DNA of 21,622 bases, taken from assembly GCA_035707845.1 (NCBI GenBank), contig DASSTP010000183.1:1-21622 (forward strand), in the 5' to 3' direction. The DNA comes from CAMLHP01 sp035707845. GTDB lineage: Bacteria; Gemmatimonadota; Gemmatimonadetes; Gemmatimonadales; GWC2-71-9. The notes under the pieces are model-generated. The model searched no databases and was not told the origin of the DNA. It was given only the letters and a program-made list of their open reading frames with translations. Made by a program: the position numbers and the translations under genes. Positions 7,513 through 16,486 of this stretch are shown here, one piece after another (the first letter of the stretch is position 1; each line of letters starts with the position of its first letter).

Positions 7513-8882
7513 GCCGGAGCCAGGGCCGCCAGCAACTCGGGCCCGAGCCGGGTGATGTCACCGGCGCCGAGCGTCAGGACCAGGTCGCCGGGCCGGAGCC
7601 GGGCACGGACCTGGCGCCCCAGCGCTGACCGGTCCGGCTCGAAGGTGACATCGGCACCGGCCTGGGCGGCCGCATCGGCCACCAGCTGTCCGGTGATTCC
7701 CGGCACCGGAGCCTCGCGCGCGCCATAGACATCGGCCACCACGACAACGTCGGCGGCGGCGAGGGCCTGGCCCATGGCCGCGCCGTGTTCCTGGGTTCGT
7801 GAATACAAATGCGGCTGAAACACTGCCACCAGCCGACGCTCCGGGTACGCCTGCCGTGCCGCCGCGAGAGTCGCGACGAGTTCGGAGGGATGGTGGGCAT
7901 AGTCATCCACGAGGACTACGCCACCGGCTTCACCAAGCCGGTCAAAGCGCCGGCCGACACCGCTGAATTCCGCAAGCGCCTCGAGCGCTCGCTCCACTGC
8001 CCCGTCCAATGCGGCCACGGCTCCCAAGGCCCCGGCGGCATTGCGCACGTTGTGCATCCCGGGCACGCGAAGGGTGAGCGTCACGCGCCGTCCATCCGGC
8101 AAGGTAATCGCACTGCGAGAACCGCTGGCATCCTGCCTTACCGCACCGATGTGAATCTCGGCGTCGGCGGCGGTGCCGAAGCGCCAGACCCGGTTGCGCA
8201 GGTTCCCGGCTACCCGGCGGGCGCCGGCGTCGTCGGCGCCGATGAGGACCGTGTCGGCGCGGCCGGCGAACTCGGCGAAGGCTGCCTCCAGCTGCTCGAG
8301 CGAGCCGTAGCACTCGAGATGATCCGGCTCGACATTGTTGACGATGGCCACCGTTGGCGCCAGCGCCAGGAATGCCTTGTCGTATTCGTCAGCTTCGACC
8401 ACATAGAGCGAGGTGCCGCCAAGGCGCGCGTTCCCGCCCCATGCTCGCACCCGCCCGCCGGCCAGTCCGGTCGGCGCCAGGCCGGCGGCTTCCAGCGCGG
8501 CCGTGGTCATGACAGTAGTGGTGGTCTTGCCGTGAGTGCCGGCCGCACCGACCACCGTCGCGCCGTTGACCAGGCCGCCCAGCGCTTCCTTGCGCGGCAC
8601 GACGGGAATTCCCGCCGCGCGGGCCTGCTCCAGCTCCGGATGGGTATCGGGAACCGCGGCCGTGACGACCACGGCGCGCGTGCCGGTTACATGCGAAGGA
8701 TCGTGCCCGAGCATGACCTGGGCACCACTGGCGATCACGTCCTGCGCGCCCGCCAAGTCGGTATCACACCCTGTGACCACGACACCCCGGCGACACGCCA
8801 GCACCGCCAGGGCGCTCATCCCCGCGCCACCGACCCCCATGAAGTGCACCGGACGCCGGTCGGCAGGGTTGAATAGGTCCAT
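7509..8882 (-). CDS. murC: UDP-N-acetylmuramate--L-alanine ligase MurC
   Basis: Cytoplasmic ligase (457 aa) that adds L-alanine to UDP-MurNAc with ATP. The N-terminal Rossmann domain has HFMGVGGAGMS (13-23). The central Mur ligase domain has the P-loop GTHGKTTTT (115-123), EADEYD and NNVEPDHLE; the histidine in the P-loop is typical of MurC. The C-terminal domain has DDYAHHPSE and FQPHLYSRT. The ATG at 8882 gives the usual 15-residue lead into the Rossmann motif, but no Shine-Dalgarno is visible. Unlike its neighbours it does not overlap the gene before it: a 46-bp AT-richer gap separates it from murG, which could contain an internal promoter. Confidence 0.97.
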   Translation of the reverse strand: MDLFNPADRRPVHFMGVGGAGMSALAVLACRRGVVVTGCDTDLAGAQDVIASGAQVMLGHDPSHVTGTRAVVVTAAVPDTHPELEQARAAGIPVVPRKEALGGLVNGATVVGAAGTHGKTTTTVMTTAALEAAGLAPTGLAGGRVRAWGGNARLGGTSLYVVEADEYDKAFLALAPTVAIVNNVEPDHLECYGSLEQLEAAFAEFAGRADTVLIGADDAGARRVAGNLRNRVWRFGTAADAEIHIGAVRQDASGSRSAITLPDGRRVTLTLRVPGMHNVRNAAGALGAVAALDGAVERALEALAEFSGVGRRFDRLGEAGGVVLVDDYAHHPSELVATLAAARQAYPERRLVAVFQPHLYSRTQEHGAAMGQALAAADVVVVADVYGAREAPVPGITGQLVADAAAQAGADVTFEPDRSALGRQVRARLRPGDLVLTLGAGDITRLGPELLAALAPA

Positions 8883-8894
8883 CGTGGTTGCGCT

Positions 8895-8900
8895 AATGTA
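8895..8900 (-). promoter_or_regulatory. Possible -10 element in the murG-murC gap
   Basis: TACATT on the minus strand lies 12 bases before the murC ATG, inside the only non-overlapping junction of the core cluster. The hexamer 17 bases upstream is TTTCGC, a poor -35. The same TACATT occurs upstream of the tRNA-Asp gene. If used, the transcript would start only a few bases before murC and be almost leaderless, matching the lack of a ribosome binding site. Weak evidence. Confidence 0.2.
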
Positions 8901-8928
8901 AAATCACGCCAGCGTTTGCGAAAGACTG

Positions 8929-10035
8929 TCAGGATGCCAACAGTGTCAGGAATAACGACACTATGTCGCGAGCGGCGTCGGGCCGGCCGCGCGCACGCGC
9001 CGCCGCCGCCATTTGCTGGCGGTGTGACCCGTCAGTCAACAGCGGCGCCAGTACTCGCCCGAGTCCGTCACGCTCCATCGTGGACTGCAAGAACATGCAG
9101 GCCGCACCGGCGGCGTCGAGCACGCGGGCGTTGTGGGTCTGGTGATCCGAGGCGGCGGTGGGGAGCGGGACAAGAATCGCTGGCAATCCCCAGGCGCAAA
9201 GCTCCGCCACTGTCATCATGCCGGCGCGCGAGATGACCAGATCCGCGACAGCGTAGGCGTCCGCCATCGGGTCCTGGAAATCACGCACAACCACGCCGTT
9301 GAGACGCGCCAGCGCCGAAAACTCCCGGTAGGTCGCACGGCCTGCGAGCCACAGCACCTGCCACACCTTCTCCGCGTCGCTTCGCTGCTCCAGCCACTGT
9401 GCCAGGGCCCGGTTGATCGCGAGCGAGCCCTGGCTCCCTCCAGTCACCAGCAGGACCGGTCGCGAAGGATCCAACCCCAGCCGCGCCATCGCGGACGCTC
9501 GGCACCCCGGCTCCGGCGGCGTGATGGGATTGCCGGTGTCAAAGAGCTCGGTCGAGGACCCCGGCTTGAGCAGCCGCCTGGCCTCGGGCACTCCCAGGTA
9601 CACGTGGCGGACCCGATGTGCCAGCAGCCGCGTCGCAAGCCCTGGGAAGGCATTCTGTTCCTGGATGGCGGTCGGCAGGCCGCGATGAGATCCCCACCAG
9701 ACCACCGGACCGGAAGCGTACCCGCCGGTGCCGAGCACCGCGACCGGCTGTTCTTCGCGGAAGAGCTGGCGCAGCCGCCGCGTCAGCTGCCCGAGGACGA
9801 GGGGCCAGCGCACGTTTCGCCACCAGGTGCGTCGGTAGATCGGCTCCATGGGTAGCAGCGCATAGCGGAAGTCGCGGGTCGGCAGCACCTGTGCCTCGAC
9901 GCCGCGTTCCGCACCAACCAGGAACGGTTCCACCCCGGGCTGCGTCTCGCGCAGCCGAGCCGCCAGCGCGAGTGCGGGCATCAGATGCCCGCCAGTACCG
10001 CCTCCCGCGATGAAGACGACCGGTCGGCCGCTCAC
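8929..10035 (-). CDS. murG: UDP-GlcNAc transferase MurG (lipid II synthesis)
   Basis: Peripheral membrane GT28 glycosyltransferase (368 aa) that adds GlcNAc to lipid I to give lipid II. The N-terminal domain has the glycine-rich GGGTGGH (11-17), followed by GTGGYASGPVVWW and IQEQNAFPGLATR. The C-terminal donor domain has GGSQGSLAINRAL, SRAGMMTVAEL and LPTAASDHQTHNA, all standard MurG landmarks. The frame is open for about 109 codons further upstream, but that part is ftsW read in another frame. The GTG at 10035, overlapping the ftsW TGA as GTGA, gives the expected N terminus (SGRPVVFIAGGGTGGH). Confidence 0.96.
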   Translation of the reverse strand: MSGRPVVFIAGGGTGGHLMPALALAARLRETQPGVEPFLVGAERGVEAQVLPTRDFRYALLPMEPIYRRTWWRNVRWPLVLGQLTRRLRQLFREEQPVAVLGTGGYASGPVVWWGSHRGLPTAIQEQNAFPGLATRLLAHRVRHVYLGVPEARRLLKPGSSTELFDTGNPITPPEPGCRASAMARLGLDPSRPVLLVTGGSQGSLAINRALAQWLEQRSDAEKVWQVLWLAGRATYREFSALARLNGVVVRDFQDPMADAYAVADLVISRAGMMTVAELCAWGLPAILVPLPTAASDHQTHNARVLDAAGAACMFLQSTMERDGLGRVLAPLLTDGSHRQQMAAAARARGRPDAARDIVSLFLTLLAS

Positions 10036-11207
10036 CCGTTCGCCCGCCGCTCCGCTTCCGGCTGGCGCCGGACCCGGGCTCGGCCCCGCTGCCGCCCGAT
10101 GTTGAGCAGGATGCCGACGCTGGCGAGCGCAATCACCTGGCTGGTCCGTCCATAGGACATGAACGGCAGCGTGAGGCCCGTGGTCGGCATCATGCCGAGG
10201 TTCACGGCCATGTGCATGAAGGCGGTGACCCCCACAGTGGCCGTGAGACCGATGGCGAGAAACTGGCCAAAGGCGTCCTGCGCCGTCCGGGCAATCCGGA
10301 ACCCGAGCCAGCAGAAGGTGGCGTAGAGCCCGACCACCAGGAGCACGCCCAGGAAGCCCCATTCCTCACCGATGTGACTGAAGAGAAAATCGGAATACGC
10401 GTACGGCAGATATCCCATCTTCTGGGAGCCGTGCCCGAGCCCCACACCGAAGAACTGGCCGGAGCCGAATCCCACGATCGATTGCTGGATCTGGAACCCG
10501 GCGTCGCTCCCTCCCCCGCCATGCAGGTAGGTCTGCAGCCGGGCGAGCCGATAGGGCGCGGCCTGGATCCGGTCGTAGGCCAGCAGCACGCCTCCCACCA
10601 GCAGCAGCACGAAGTGTCCGACTCGTGCGCCTGCGGCAAACACCACGATCCCACCCAGCAGGGTGATGAGCGTGGCCATGGACAGGTTGGGCTCGAGCAG
10701 GATGAGCCCGAACACCGCGCCAAGGATGACCACGAACGGCAGGATGCCGTTGCGGAACTTGCGCAGCTGGTCGCCCTTCTTGGTTACCAGCATGGCGCAC
10801 CAGATCACCACCACGAGCCGCGCCACCTCCGAGGGCTGCACGCTCAACGGTCCGAGCCTGAGCCACCGGCGCGCGCCGTTCCGCATGGGCGCGATGGCCT
10901 CGGTGCCGGGCAGGATCGTGACGACCAGGAGGCAGAACGTGAGCAGCAGCAGCGGCCACGCCATCCGCCGCCAGATGTCGTAGTCCAGCCGCGAAAAAAT
11001 GACCAGCAGGATCCCGCCGATCACCGCGCCTGACACCTGGGTCAGCGCATACTGGTATTCCACGACACGTCCGCCCTTGACCGGCACCAGGCTCGACGCC
11101 CCGTACACCCCGACAATCCCGAACACGACCAGCGTCAGCACGACCACGGCGAGCAGCCGAGTTTCCCAGCGCAGTTCACCGGGATGGCGGATCGCGAGCG
11201 GCTTCAC
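10032..11207 (-). CDS. ftsW: SEDS peptidoglycan glycosyltransferase FtsW
   Basis: Polytopic inner-membrane protein (391 aa, about ten membrane helices) that polymerises lipid II at the septum with its partner PBP. Family landmarks: NGARRWLRLGPLSVQPSEVARL (110-131) in two parts, the large extracytoplasmic loop with DAGFQIQQSIVGFGSGQ, SDFLFSHIGEEWGFLG (272-287; D273 aligns with the essential aspartate of SEDS proteins), and TGLTLPFMSYGRTS (343-356). Two positions differ from the commonest form: EPNLS where many have QPDLG, and SYGRTS where many have SYGGSS. GTG at 11207 overlaps the murD stop. FtsW rather than RodA is inferred from the dcw context and the adjacent septal PBP. Confidence 0.95.
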   Translation of the reverse strand: MKPLAIRHPGELRWETRLLAVVVLTLVVFGIVGVYGASSLVPVKGGRVVEYQYALTQVSGAVIGGILLVIFSRLDYDIWRRMAWPLLLLTFCLLVVTILPGTEAIAPMRNGARRWLRLGPLSVQPSEVARLVVVIWCAMLVTKKGDQLRKFRNGILPFVVILGAVFGLILLEPNLSMATLITLLGGIVVFAAGARVGHFVLLLVGGVLLAYDRIQAAPYRLARLQTYLHGGGGSDAGFQIQQSIVGFGSGQFFGVGLGHGSQKMGYLPYAYSDFLFSHIGEEWGFLGVLLVVGLYATFCWLGFRIARTAQDAFGQFLAIGLTATVGVTAFMHMAVNLGMMPTTGLTLPFMSYGRTSQVIALASVGILLNIGRQRGRARVRRQPEAERRANG

Positions 11208-12553
11208 AGCGCCTGGACCCAGGCGCGGAAGGTCTCGCCGCGCTGCTCGTAATTGTCAAACATGTCGTAGCTGGAACAGGCCGGTGACAGCAGCACGGCG
11301 TCACCAGCCCGGGCTGCGGTGCGCGCCTGCGTCAGCACATCATCGAACGTCGTTCCCCTGCTGACCGGCACGGCATCCCTGAGGTCGGCCTCCACCTGTG
11401 CCCCCGCTTCGCCGTAGGCCACCACCAGGCGGCAGCGGCCTTCGAGCAGCGGCGCGAGCCGGGTATAGGGCTCGCCCTTGTGACGCCCGCCCAGCAGCAG
11501 CACGAACGGCCGGTCCAGTGCCTGGATGGCGACTTCGGTGGACGTGACATTGGTGGACTTGGAATCGTTGATCCACAGCACGCCATCCACCTCGCGAATC
11601 GGCTCGACCCGGTGCGCAATGGCGCGAAACCGCCGCAACCCCTCTGCGATGGCACTGGTCCCGACCCCGGCGGCACGCGCCGCAAGGCCGGCCGCGAGCG
11701 CGTTGGCCACGTTATGATCGCCCAGGAGCGGCAGCTCACCGCGCGCCAGCACTGCGTCGCCATCCAGCATCAGCATCTCCCTGGCGCGGTCGTACCAGCC
11801 GTCGGCCCGGGTGCGGAGGGAAAAGCAGAGCTGGCGGCCGGGGACATCCCGCATCATGGCACTCACGGCCAGGTCATCGGCGTTGGCAACAGAAATGGAA
11901 CTCGCGGTGGCATTGCGGAAGAGGAGCGCCTTGTCGCCGTAGTAGTCCCCCAGCGACGCGTAGCGGTCCAGATGGTTGGGCGCGAGGTTGGTCAGCACGG
12001 CCACCGCCGGATCCACATGCGGCATGTCGTGCAGCTGGAAGCTGGAGAGTTCCAGCGCCAGCCAGTCGGGCGCGACCGCGCGGCGGGCAATCTCGCACAC
12101 GGCCGTGCCGATGTTGCCGCCGGTCTCAGCCCTGAGCCCCGCTGTCTGCAGGATCAGCCCGACGAGTGAGGTCGTCGTCGTCTTGCCGTTGGTGCCGGTG
12201 ATGGCCACGTACCGCGTATCCGGCAACTCGGTGAGGCCAAGGTCGGCCTCGGCATACACTGGCACGCCGGCGTCGCGCGCGGCCTGCAGCGGCGGCACCC
12301 CCGGCGGCACGCCGGGCGCCACCACCGCCGCCACCGCCGACCGGATCTTCTCCAGGTCATGTCCGCCCAGTTCCACCGTGGCGCCGGCGGCCCGCAAAGC
12401 ATCCGCCCACTGCTGGTGGCGCTCCGACGTGCCGGAATCGCTGGCATAGACCCGCACCCCGCGCTCGGACAGCAGCAGCCCCGCGGCGAGGCCGCTCTTG
12501 CCGAGGCCGATCACGGCCACTTCCCTGCCGGGTGCTCGCCAGGCGTCGAGCAT
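11204..12553 (-). CDS. murD: UDP-MurNAc-L-alanine--D-glutamate ligase MurD
   Basis: Cytoplasmic ligase (449 aa) adding D-glutamate to UDP-MurNAc-L-Ala. The N-terminal domain has VAVIGLGKSGLAAGLLL (12-28). The central domain has the P-loop GTNGKTTTT (120-128 region) and NLAPNHLDRYASLGDYY, where MurD typically has the DHLDRH pattern. The C-terminal domain has INDSKSTNVTST and LLLGGRHKGEPY, both typical of MurD. The open frame extends far upstream, but that part is mraY in another frame. ATG at 12553 overlaps the mraY TGA by one base (TGATG) and gives the standard N terminus. Confidence 0.96.
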   Translation of the reverse strand: MLDAWRAPGREVAVIGLGKSGLAAGLLLSERGVRVYASDSGTSERHQQWADALRAAGATVELGGHDLEKIRSAVAAVVAPGVPPGVPPLQAARDAGVPVYAEADLGLTELPDTRYVAITGTNGKTTTTSLVGLILQTAGLRAETGGNIGTAVCEIARRAVAPDWLALELSSFQLHDMPHVDPAVAVLTNLAPNHLDRYASLGDYYGDKALLFRNATASSISVANADDLAVSAMMRDVPGRQLCFSLRTRADGWYDRAREMLMLDGDAVLARGELPLLGDHNVANALAAGLAARAAGVGTSAIAEGLRRFRAIAHRVEPIREVDGVLWINDSKSTNVTSTEVAIQALDRPFVLLLGGRHKGEPYTRLAPLLEGRCRLVVAYGEAGAQVEADLRDAVPVSRGTTFDDVLTQARTAARAGDAVLLSPACSSYDMFDNYEQRGETFRAWVQAL

Positions 12554-13680
12554 CAGCGCACCTTGAGCGTAGCGAAGGCCAGCAGGGCACAGATGACGCC
12601 CAGGATATAGAACCGCGTCACGACTGTCGTCTCGGCCCAGCCCAGCTTCTCGAAATGATGATGCAGCGGCGCCATGCGAAAGACCCGGTGCGCATCCGCG
12701 TATTCCTTGCCCCTGGTGCGCTTGTACCACTTGTAGACCGACGTCTGCGTCAGCACCGACACCGCTTCCGCCGCAAACACGCCGCCAATGATGAGCAGGA
12801 GGAACTCGGCCTTGAGCAGGATGGCCACGGTGCCCAGCGCGCCCCCGATGGCAAGGCTTCCGGTGTCGCCCATGAAGACCTGCGCCGGGTGGGCATTGAA
12901 CCAGAGGAACCCGAGGCACGCTCCCATCAGCGCCGCACAGAAGATCGAAAGCTCGCCCGCGCCGTTGAAGTGATAAAGAAACAGGTAGCTGGTGAGGTCG
13001 GTCCGGGCCAGGATGTAGGCAAAGACGGCAAAGCCAAGCGAGGCAATGGCCGCGAGCCCGGTGGCCAGCCCATCCAGCCCGTCGGTGAGGTTCACCGCGT
13101 TGCTGCTCCCCGTGATCACGATGGTGACAAACAGCACGTAGAGCAGCGGCGCAAAGTTCACCACCAGGTACTTGAAGAACGGCAGCGTAGTGGCGGAAGA
13201 CGGCAGCACGTCGGGAGAGACCACGGGACGCAGCAGCAGCAGCAGTCCGAGCAGGATCCCGAAGCCGACCTGCCCCACCAGCTTCCAGCGCGCGACCAGC
13301 CCCCGCGACTTTCCCTGCACGATCTTGAGATAATCATCGAGGAAGCCGATCGCGCCCATCCACAGGAGCGAGAGCAGCGCCACCAGCACAAATCGATTGT
13401 CGAGCTGTGCCCAGAGCAGCGTCGGCACGACCGTGGCCATGAGGATGATGAGTCCCCCCATGGTGGGCGTCCCCCGCTTGCTCTGGTGGCTGGCGGGGCC
13501 CTCGGCGCGGATGACCTGGCCCACCCGGCGTTCCCGCAGCCGCCGGATGACCGCCGGCCCGACGAAGAAAGCTATCAGCAGCGCCGTGACCACCGCGCCC
13601 GCGGCCCGGAAGCTGATGTAATTGAACAGATTGAACAGGATGTGGGTCTTGCCGAGCGGTGCCAGCAGGTAGTAGAGCAT
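12553..13680 (-). CDS. mraY: Phospho-N-acetylmuramoyl-pentapeptide transferase MraY
   Basis: Inner-membrane enzyme (375 aa, about ten helices) that transfers phospho-MurNAc-pentapeptide to undecaprenyl phosphate, forming lipid I. Landmarks: KRGTPTMGGL (68-77), the aspartate pair FLDDYLK (D115, D116), NLTDGLDGLATG, GDTGSLAIGGALG and APLHHHFEKLGWAE with the triple histidine (340-342). Spacing and length match MraY rather than WecA. ATG at 13680 shares one base with the murF TGA (TGATG). The stop is likewise shared with murD. Confidence 0.97.
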   Translation of the reverse strand: MLYYLLAPLGKTHILFNLFNYISFRAAGAVVTALLIAFFVGPAVIRRLRERRVGQVIRAEGPASHQSKRGTPTMGGLIILMATVVPTLLWAQLDNRFVLVALLSLLWMGAIGFLDDYLKIVQGKSRGLVARWKLVGQVGFGILLGLLLLLRPVVSPDVLPSSATTLPFFKYLVVNFAPLLYVLFVTIVITGSSNAVNLTDGLDGLATGLAAIASLGFAVFAYILARTDLTSYLFLYHFNGAGELSIFCAALMGACLGFLWFNAHPAQVFMGDTGSLAIGGALGTVAILLKAEFLLLIIGGVFAAEAVSVLTQTSVYKWYKRTRGKEYADAHRVFRMAPLHHHFEKLGWAETTVVTRFYILGVICALLAFATLKVR

Positions 13681-15035
13681 CAGCCCTCGTCGGCGGAAGC
13701 GGTGCGCGGAGTGAGGAGCGGAAGTATACGTTCGAGGGCGACGCCGCGGGACGCCTTGAGCACCAGCAGCTCGCCGCCCGAAAGCCGTTCGGACAGAAGT
13801 GGCGCCAGCGCTGTCGGGTCGGGCGCCGTCACCAGGCGCTCGCCCAGCGCGGCGCGGTGCGGCTCGAGCGCCGGCACAAAGTCGCCGACCGCCGCCAGCA
13901 GGTCGGGCTTGAGCAGCAGCAGCTGTTCCGCCACCTGGGCATGGAGCCGTTCCGACGCGGAGCCCAGCTCCCGCATGGTGCCGGCCACGAACACGAGGCG
14001 CCGGTCCTGCCGCATCGCCTTGGCCGTGGCGATCACCGACGCGAATGACTGGGGGTTGGCGTTGTAGCAGTCATTTAGAATGGTGAAGCCGCCCCGCTGG
14101 AGCACCTCACTGCGACCGCCGGGCAGTTGCAGTCCCTCGAGCGCCTGGGCGGCGCTGTGAGGGTCGAGCCCGAGTTCCTCCACCACGGTCCATGCCAGCA
14201 TGGCGTTGCTGGCGAGATGGCGACCGGGAAGCGGCAGGTGAATCCGCTGGCCGCCCGCCGTGAATGAAGCCTTGCCTTCCCCGTCGATCTCGATGTCCCG
14301 CGCCTTGCGTTCGGCGTGCTGTGCCCCGGCAGTCACTTCCCGGCGCGCCAGCTGGCGTGCCCGCTCGGCCAGCGCAGGCGGCTCGGTTCCGACAATCGCC
14401 AGCGGCACGTCGCGCAGCAGCGCGAGCTTCTCCGCCAGCACGCCCTCCAGCGAGCCGAAGCCTTCGAGGTGCCCTTCGGCCACATTGGTGACAATGGCGA
14501 TCGTCGGCTCGATGATCTCGCGATAGCGCGCGATTTCGCCCGGCATGTTGGCGCCCGCCTCGATGACGAGCGCTTCGGTGTCGTCCGGCGCTTCCAGGAT
14601 GGTGAGCGGCACCCCGACGAGATTGTTGTAGTTGAGCCGGGTGGCGTGGGTGCGAAACCGGGTCCGCAGGACGGCCGCGACCATCTCCTTGGTGCTCGTC
14701 TTGCCATTGGTGCCGGTGATGGCGATCACCGGTCCGCTGACCTGTTTCCGGCGCGCGTGCGCCAGGTCGCCGTACGCCCGCAGGGTGTCATCCACTTCGA
14801 TGAGCGCGAGCCCTTTGACCGCTGGCGTGCCCCGCCGGACAATCGCGGTGCGGGCGCCCGCATCACGAGCCGCTGCAAGATGATCATGCCCGTCGTGCTT
14901 GTCCCCCACCAAGGCGACGAACAGCGCACCCGGCTGGAGCGTGCGGGTGTCGGTGGAGATCGACGTGATTTCCTCCCCGGACTCACCGCCGGACAGTCCC
15001 AGCGCCGCCTGCACCGCCGCCGCACTCCACCGCAT
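13680..15035 (-). CDS. murF: UDP-MurNAc-tripeptide--D-alanyl-D-alanine ligase MurF
   Basis: Cytoplasmic ligase (451 aa) that adds the D-Ala-D-Ala dipeptide to the UDP-MurNAc tripeptide. The N-terminal substrate domain has STDTRTLQPGALFVAL. The central domain has the P-loop GTNGKTSTKEM (108-118), NYNNLVGVPLTIL and EAGANMPGEIARY. The C-terminal domain has ILNDCYNANPQSF, a MurF hallmark. Two starts are possible: GTG at 15038 (GTGA overlap) or ATG at 15035 (TGATG). The ATG is chosen because mraY and murD, just downstream, use the same junction. D-Ala-D-Ala ligase (ddl) itself is not in this window. Confidence 0.96.
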   Translation of the reverse strand: MRWSAAAVQAALGLSGGESGEEITSISTDTRTLQPGALFVALVGDKHDGHDHLAAARDAGARTAIVRRGTPAVKGLALIEVDDTLRAYGDLAHARRKQVSGPVIAITGTNGKTSTKEMVAAVLRTRFRTHATRLNYNNLVGVPLTILEAPDDTEALVIEAGANMPGEIARYREIIEPTIAIVTNVAEGHLEGFGSLEGVLAEKLALLRDVPLAIVGTEPPALAERARQLARREVTAGAQHAERKARDIEIDGEGKASFTAGGQRIHLPLPGRHLASNAMLAWTVVEELGLDPHSAAQALEGLQLPGGRSEVLQRGGFTILNDCYNANPQSFASVIATAKAMRQDRRLVFVAGTMRELGSASERLHAQVAEQLLLLKPDLLAAVGDFVPALEPHRAALGERLVTAPDPTALAPLLSERLSGGELLVLKASRGVALERILPLLTPRTASADEG

Positions 15036-16486
15036 CACGCCCCCGTCAGTTCGCGCAGGATTTCGCGCTCGTCGAAGGGCAGCTTCTCGGTCCCCACCAC
15101 TTGATACGTCTCGTGTCCCTTCCCGGCGAGCAGCACGGTGTCGCCCGGGCGGGCGGCCTCGAGTGCCTCCCGAATGGCCTCCCGGCGGTCGGCGATCCGC
15201 CGCCTCGGTGTCGTACCCATCCCGGCCACGATATCGTCGATGATGGCCTCGGGGTCTTCCGTCCTGGGGTTGTCGCTCGTCACAATGGGCAGGTCCGATT
15301 GCTCGGCGGCGATGCGGCCCATGATGGGGCGCTTACCCTTGTCGCGGTCACCGCCACAGCCAAACACGACAATCAGTCGGCCACTGGTGAGCGGCCGCAG
15401 TGCGCCGAGCGCGCGCTCGAGCGAGTCCGGCGTGTGGGCGTAATCCCTGAGCACCACGTACGGCGACTCGGTCAGCCGTTCCATGCGACCCGGCACCTGG
15501 GGCGCCGAGTTGAGCCGCTCAGCCACGCTTTCCATGGGAAGTCCGAGCGACAGGGCGCACGCCGCCGCGCCAAGGGCATTCGAGAGATTGAAGTCGCCGA
15601 GCAGCGGCAGCGCGATGTCGGCACTGCCGAAGACGCTCTCGAGGCGGAAGCGGCAACCGGCAGCATCGAGCGAGATGCCGGTGGCATGCACGTCACCCGC
15701 CGCATGGCGGCCGAACGTGATGCGACGAACGTCGCGCCGCATGGACCGCCAGGCGGGATCTTCGGCATTGACGATCGCCACACCGTCATTGCTCAGCAAG
15801 GTGGCCAGCCGGAGCTTCGACGCGAGGTACGACTCCATCGTGCCATGATAGTCGAGATGGTCACGCGTCAGGTTGGTGAAGATGCCGGCGCGGAAGGTGA
15901 GGCCGTCCAGGCGACCCTGGTGAAGCGAGTGGCTGGATGTCTCCATGGCCACGGTGCTGCAGCCCCGATCACGAAGCGCTGCCAGCGTCGCCTGCATGTC
16001 AACCGGTCCCGGCGTCGTGAGGGAGCCGGCCGTGGACGGCACCGCCTCCCCGCTGCCGTCGAATGCGCCAAGCGTGCCGATGCTGCCGGCGGTGCCCTGC
16101 GCATTCATCAGGTGACGCACCAGGCTCACGGTGGTCGTCTTGCCGTTGGTGCCGGTCACGCCGATCAGCACAAGAGAGCGCCCCGGGTCACCATACCATG
16201 CCTGGGCCAGCGCCACCGCTGCCGCGCGGCCGTCGGTCACCACCACTTCCGGTACGCCGGCGTTACCCGCCTCCTCTACCACCACCAGCGCTGCCCCGCG
16301 CGACACAGCGTCGCCGATGAACCGGTGACCGTCTGCCTGGCTACCCCGGATCGCGACATAGGCATTGCCTGGCGCCACCGAACGCGAATCCGCCGTGATG
16401 CCAGTGATCGCGGGGAGGCTGGATGGGCGCTGCACCAGCAGCTGATGGCGGGCCAGCATGTCGAGAAGAAGCGGTGTATCAGTCAT
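15035..16486 (-). CDS. murE: UDP-MurNAc-L-Ala-D-Glu--meso-diaminopimelate ligase MurE
   Basis: Cytoplasmic ligase (483 aa) that adds the third stem-peptide residue. The N-terminal domain has ITADSRSVAPGNAYVAIRG. The central domain has the P-loop GTNGKTTT (112-119), METSSHSLHQGR, NLTRDHLDYHG and the lysine expected to be carbamylated (K224, in SYLASKLRL). The C-terminal domain has RDYAHTPDSL, FGCGGDRDKGKRP and the DNPR motif (405-408, SDNPRTEDP). DNPR marks meso-diaminopimelate rather than L-lysine specificity, so the peptidoglycan should be mDAP type. ATG at 16486 overlaps the PBP stop (ATGA); no separate ribosome binding site is visible. Confidence 0.97.
   Translation of the reverse strand: MTDTPLLLDMLARHQLLVQRPSSLPAITGITADSRSVAPGNAYVAIRGSQADGHRFIGDAVSRGAALVVVEEAGNAGVPEVVVTDGRAAAVALAQAWYGDPGRSLVLIGVTGTNGKTTTVSLVRHLMNAQGTAGSIGTLGAFDGSGEAVPSTAGSLTTPGPVDMQATLAALRDRGCSTVAMETSSHSLHQGRLDGLTFRAGIFTNLTRDHLDYHGTMESYLASKLRLATLLSNDGVAIVNAEDPAWRSMRRDVRRITFGRHAAGDVHATGISLDAAGCRFRLESVFGSADIALPLLGDFNLSNALGAAACALSLGLPMESVAERLNSAPQVPGRMERLTESPYVVLRDYAHTPDSLERALGALRPLTSGRLIVVFGCGGDRDKGKRPIMGRIAAEQSDLPIVTSDNPRTEDPEAIIDDIVAGMGTTPRRRIADRREAIREALEAARPGDTVLLAGKGHETYQVVGTEKLPFDEREILRELTGA

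Noticed and set aside
10036..10362. Upstream extension of the murG frame
   Set aside because: It is ftsW read out of frame; the conserved MurG N terminus begins at the GTG overlapping the ftsW stop.
12554..12919. Upstream extension of the murD frame
   Set aside because: It is mraY read out of frame; the ATG in the TGATG junction gives the family-standard start.
12532..14067. A 511-codon plus-strand frame opposite mraY and murF
   Set aside because: It is antisense to conserved mraY/murF sequence and has a composition typical of shadow frames.
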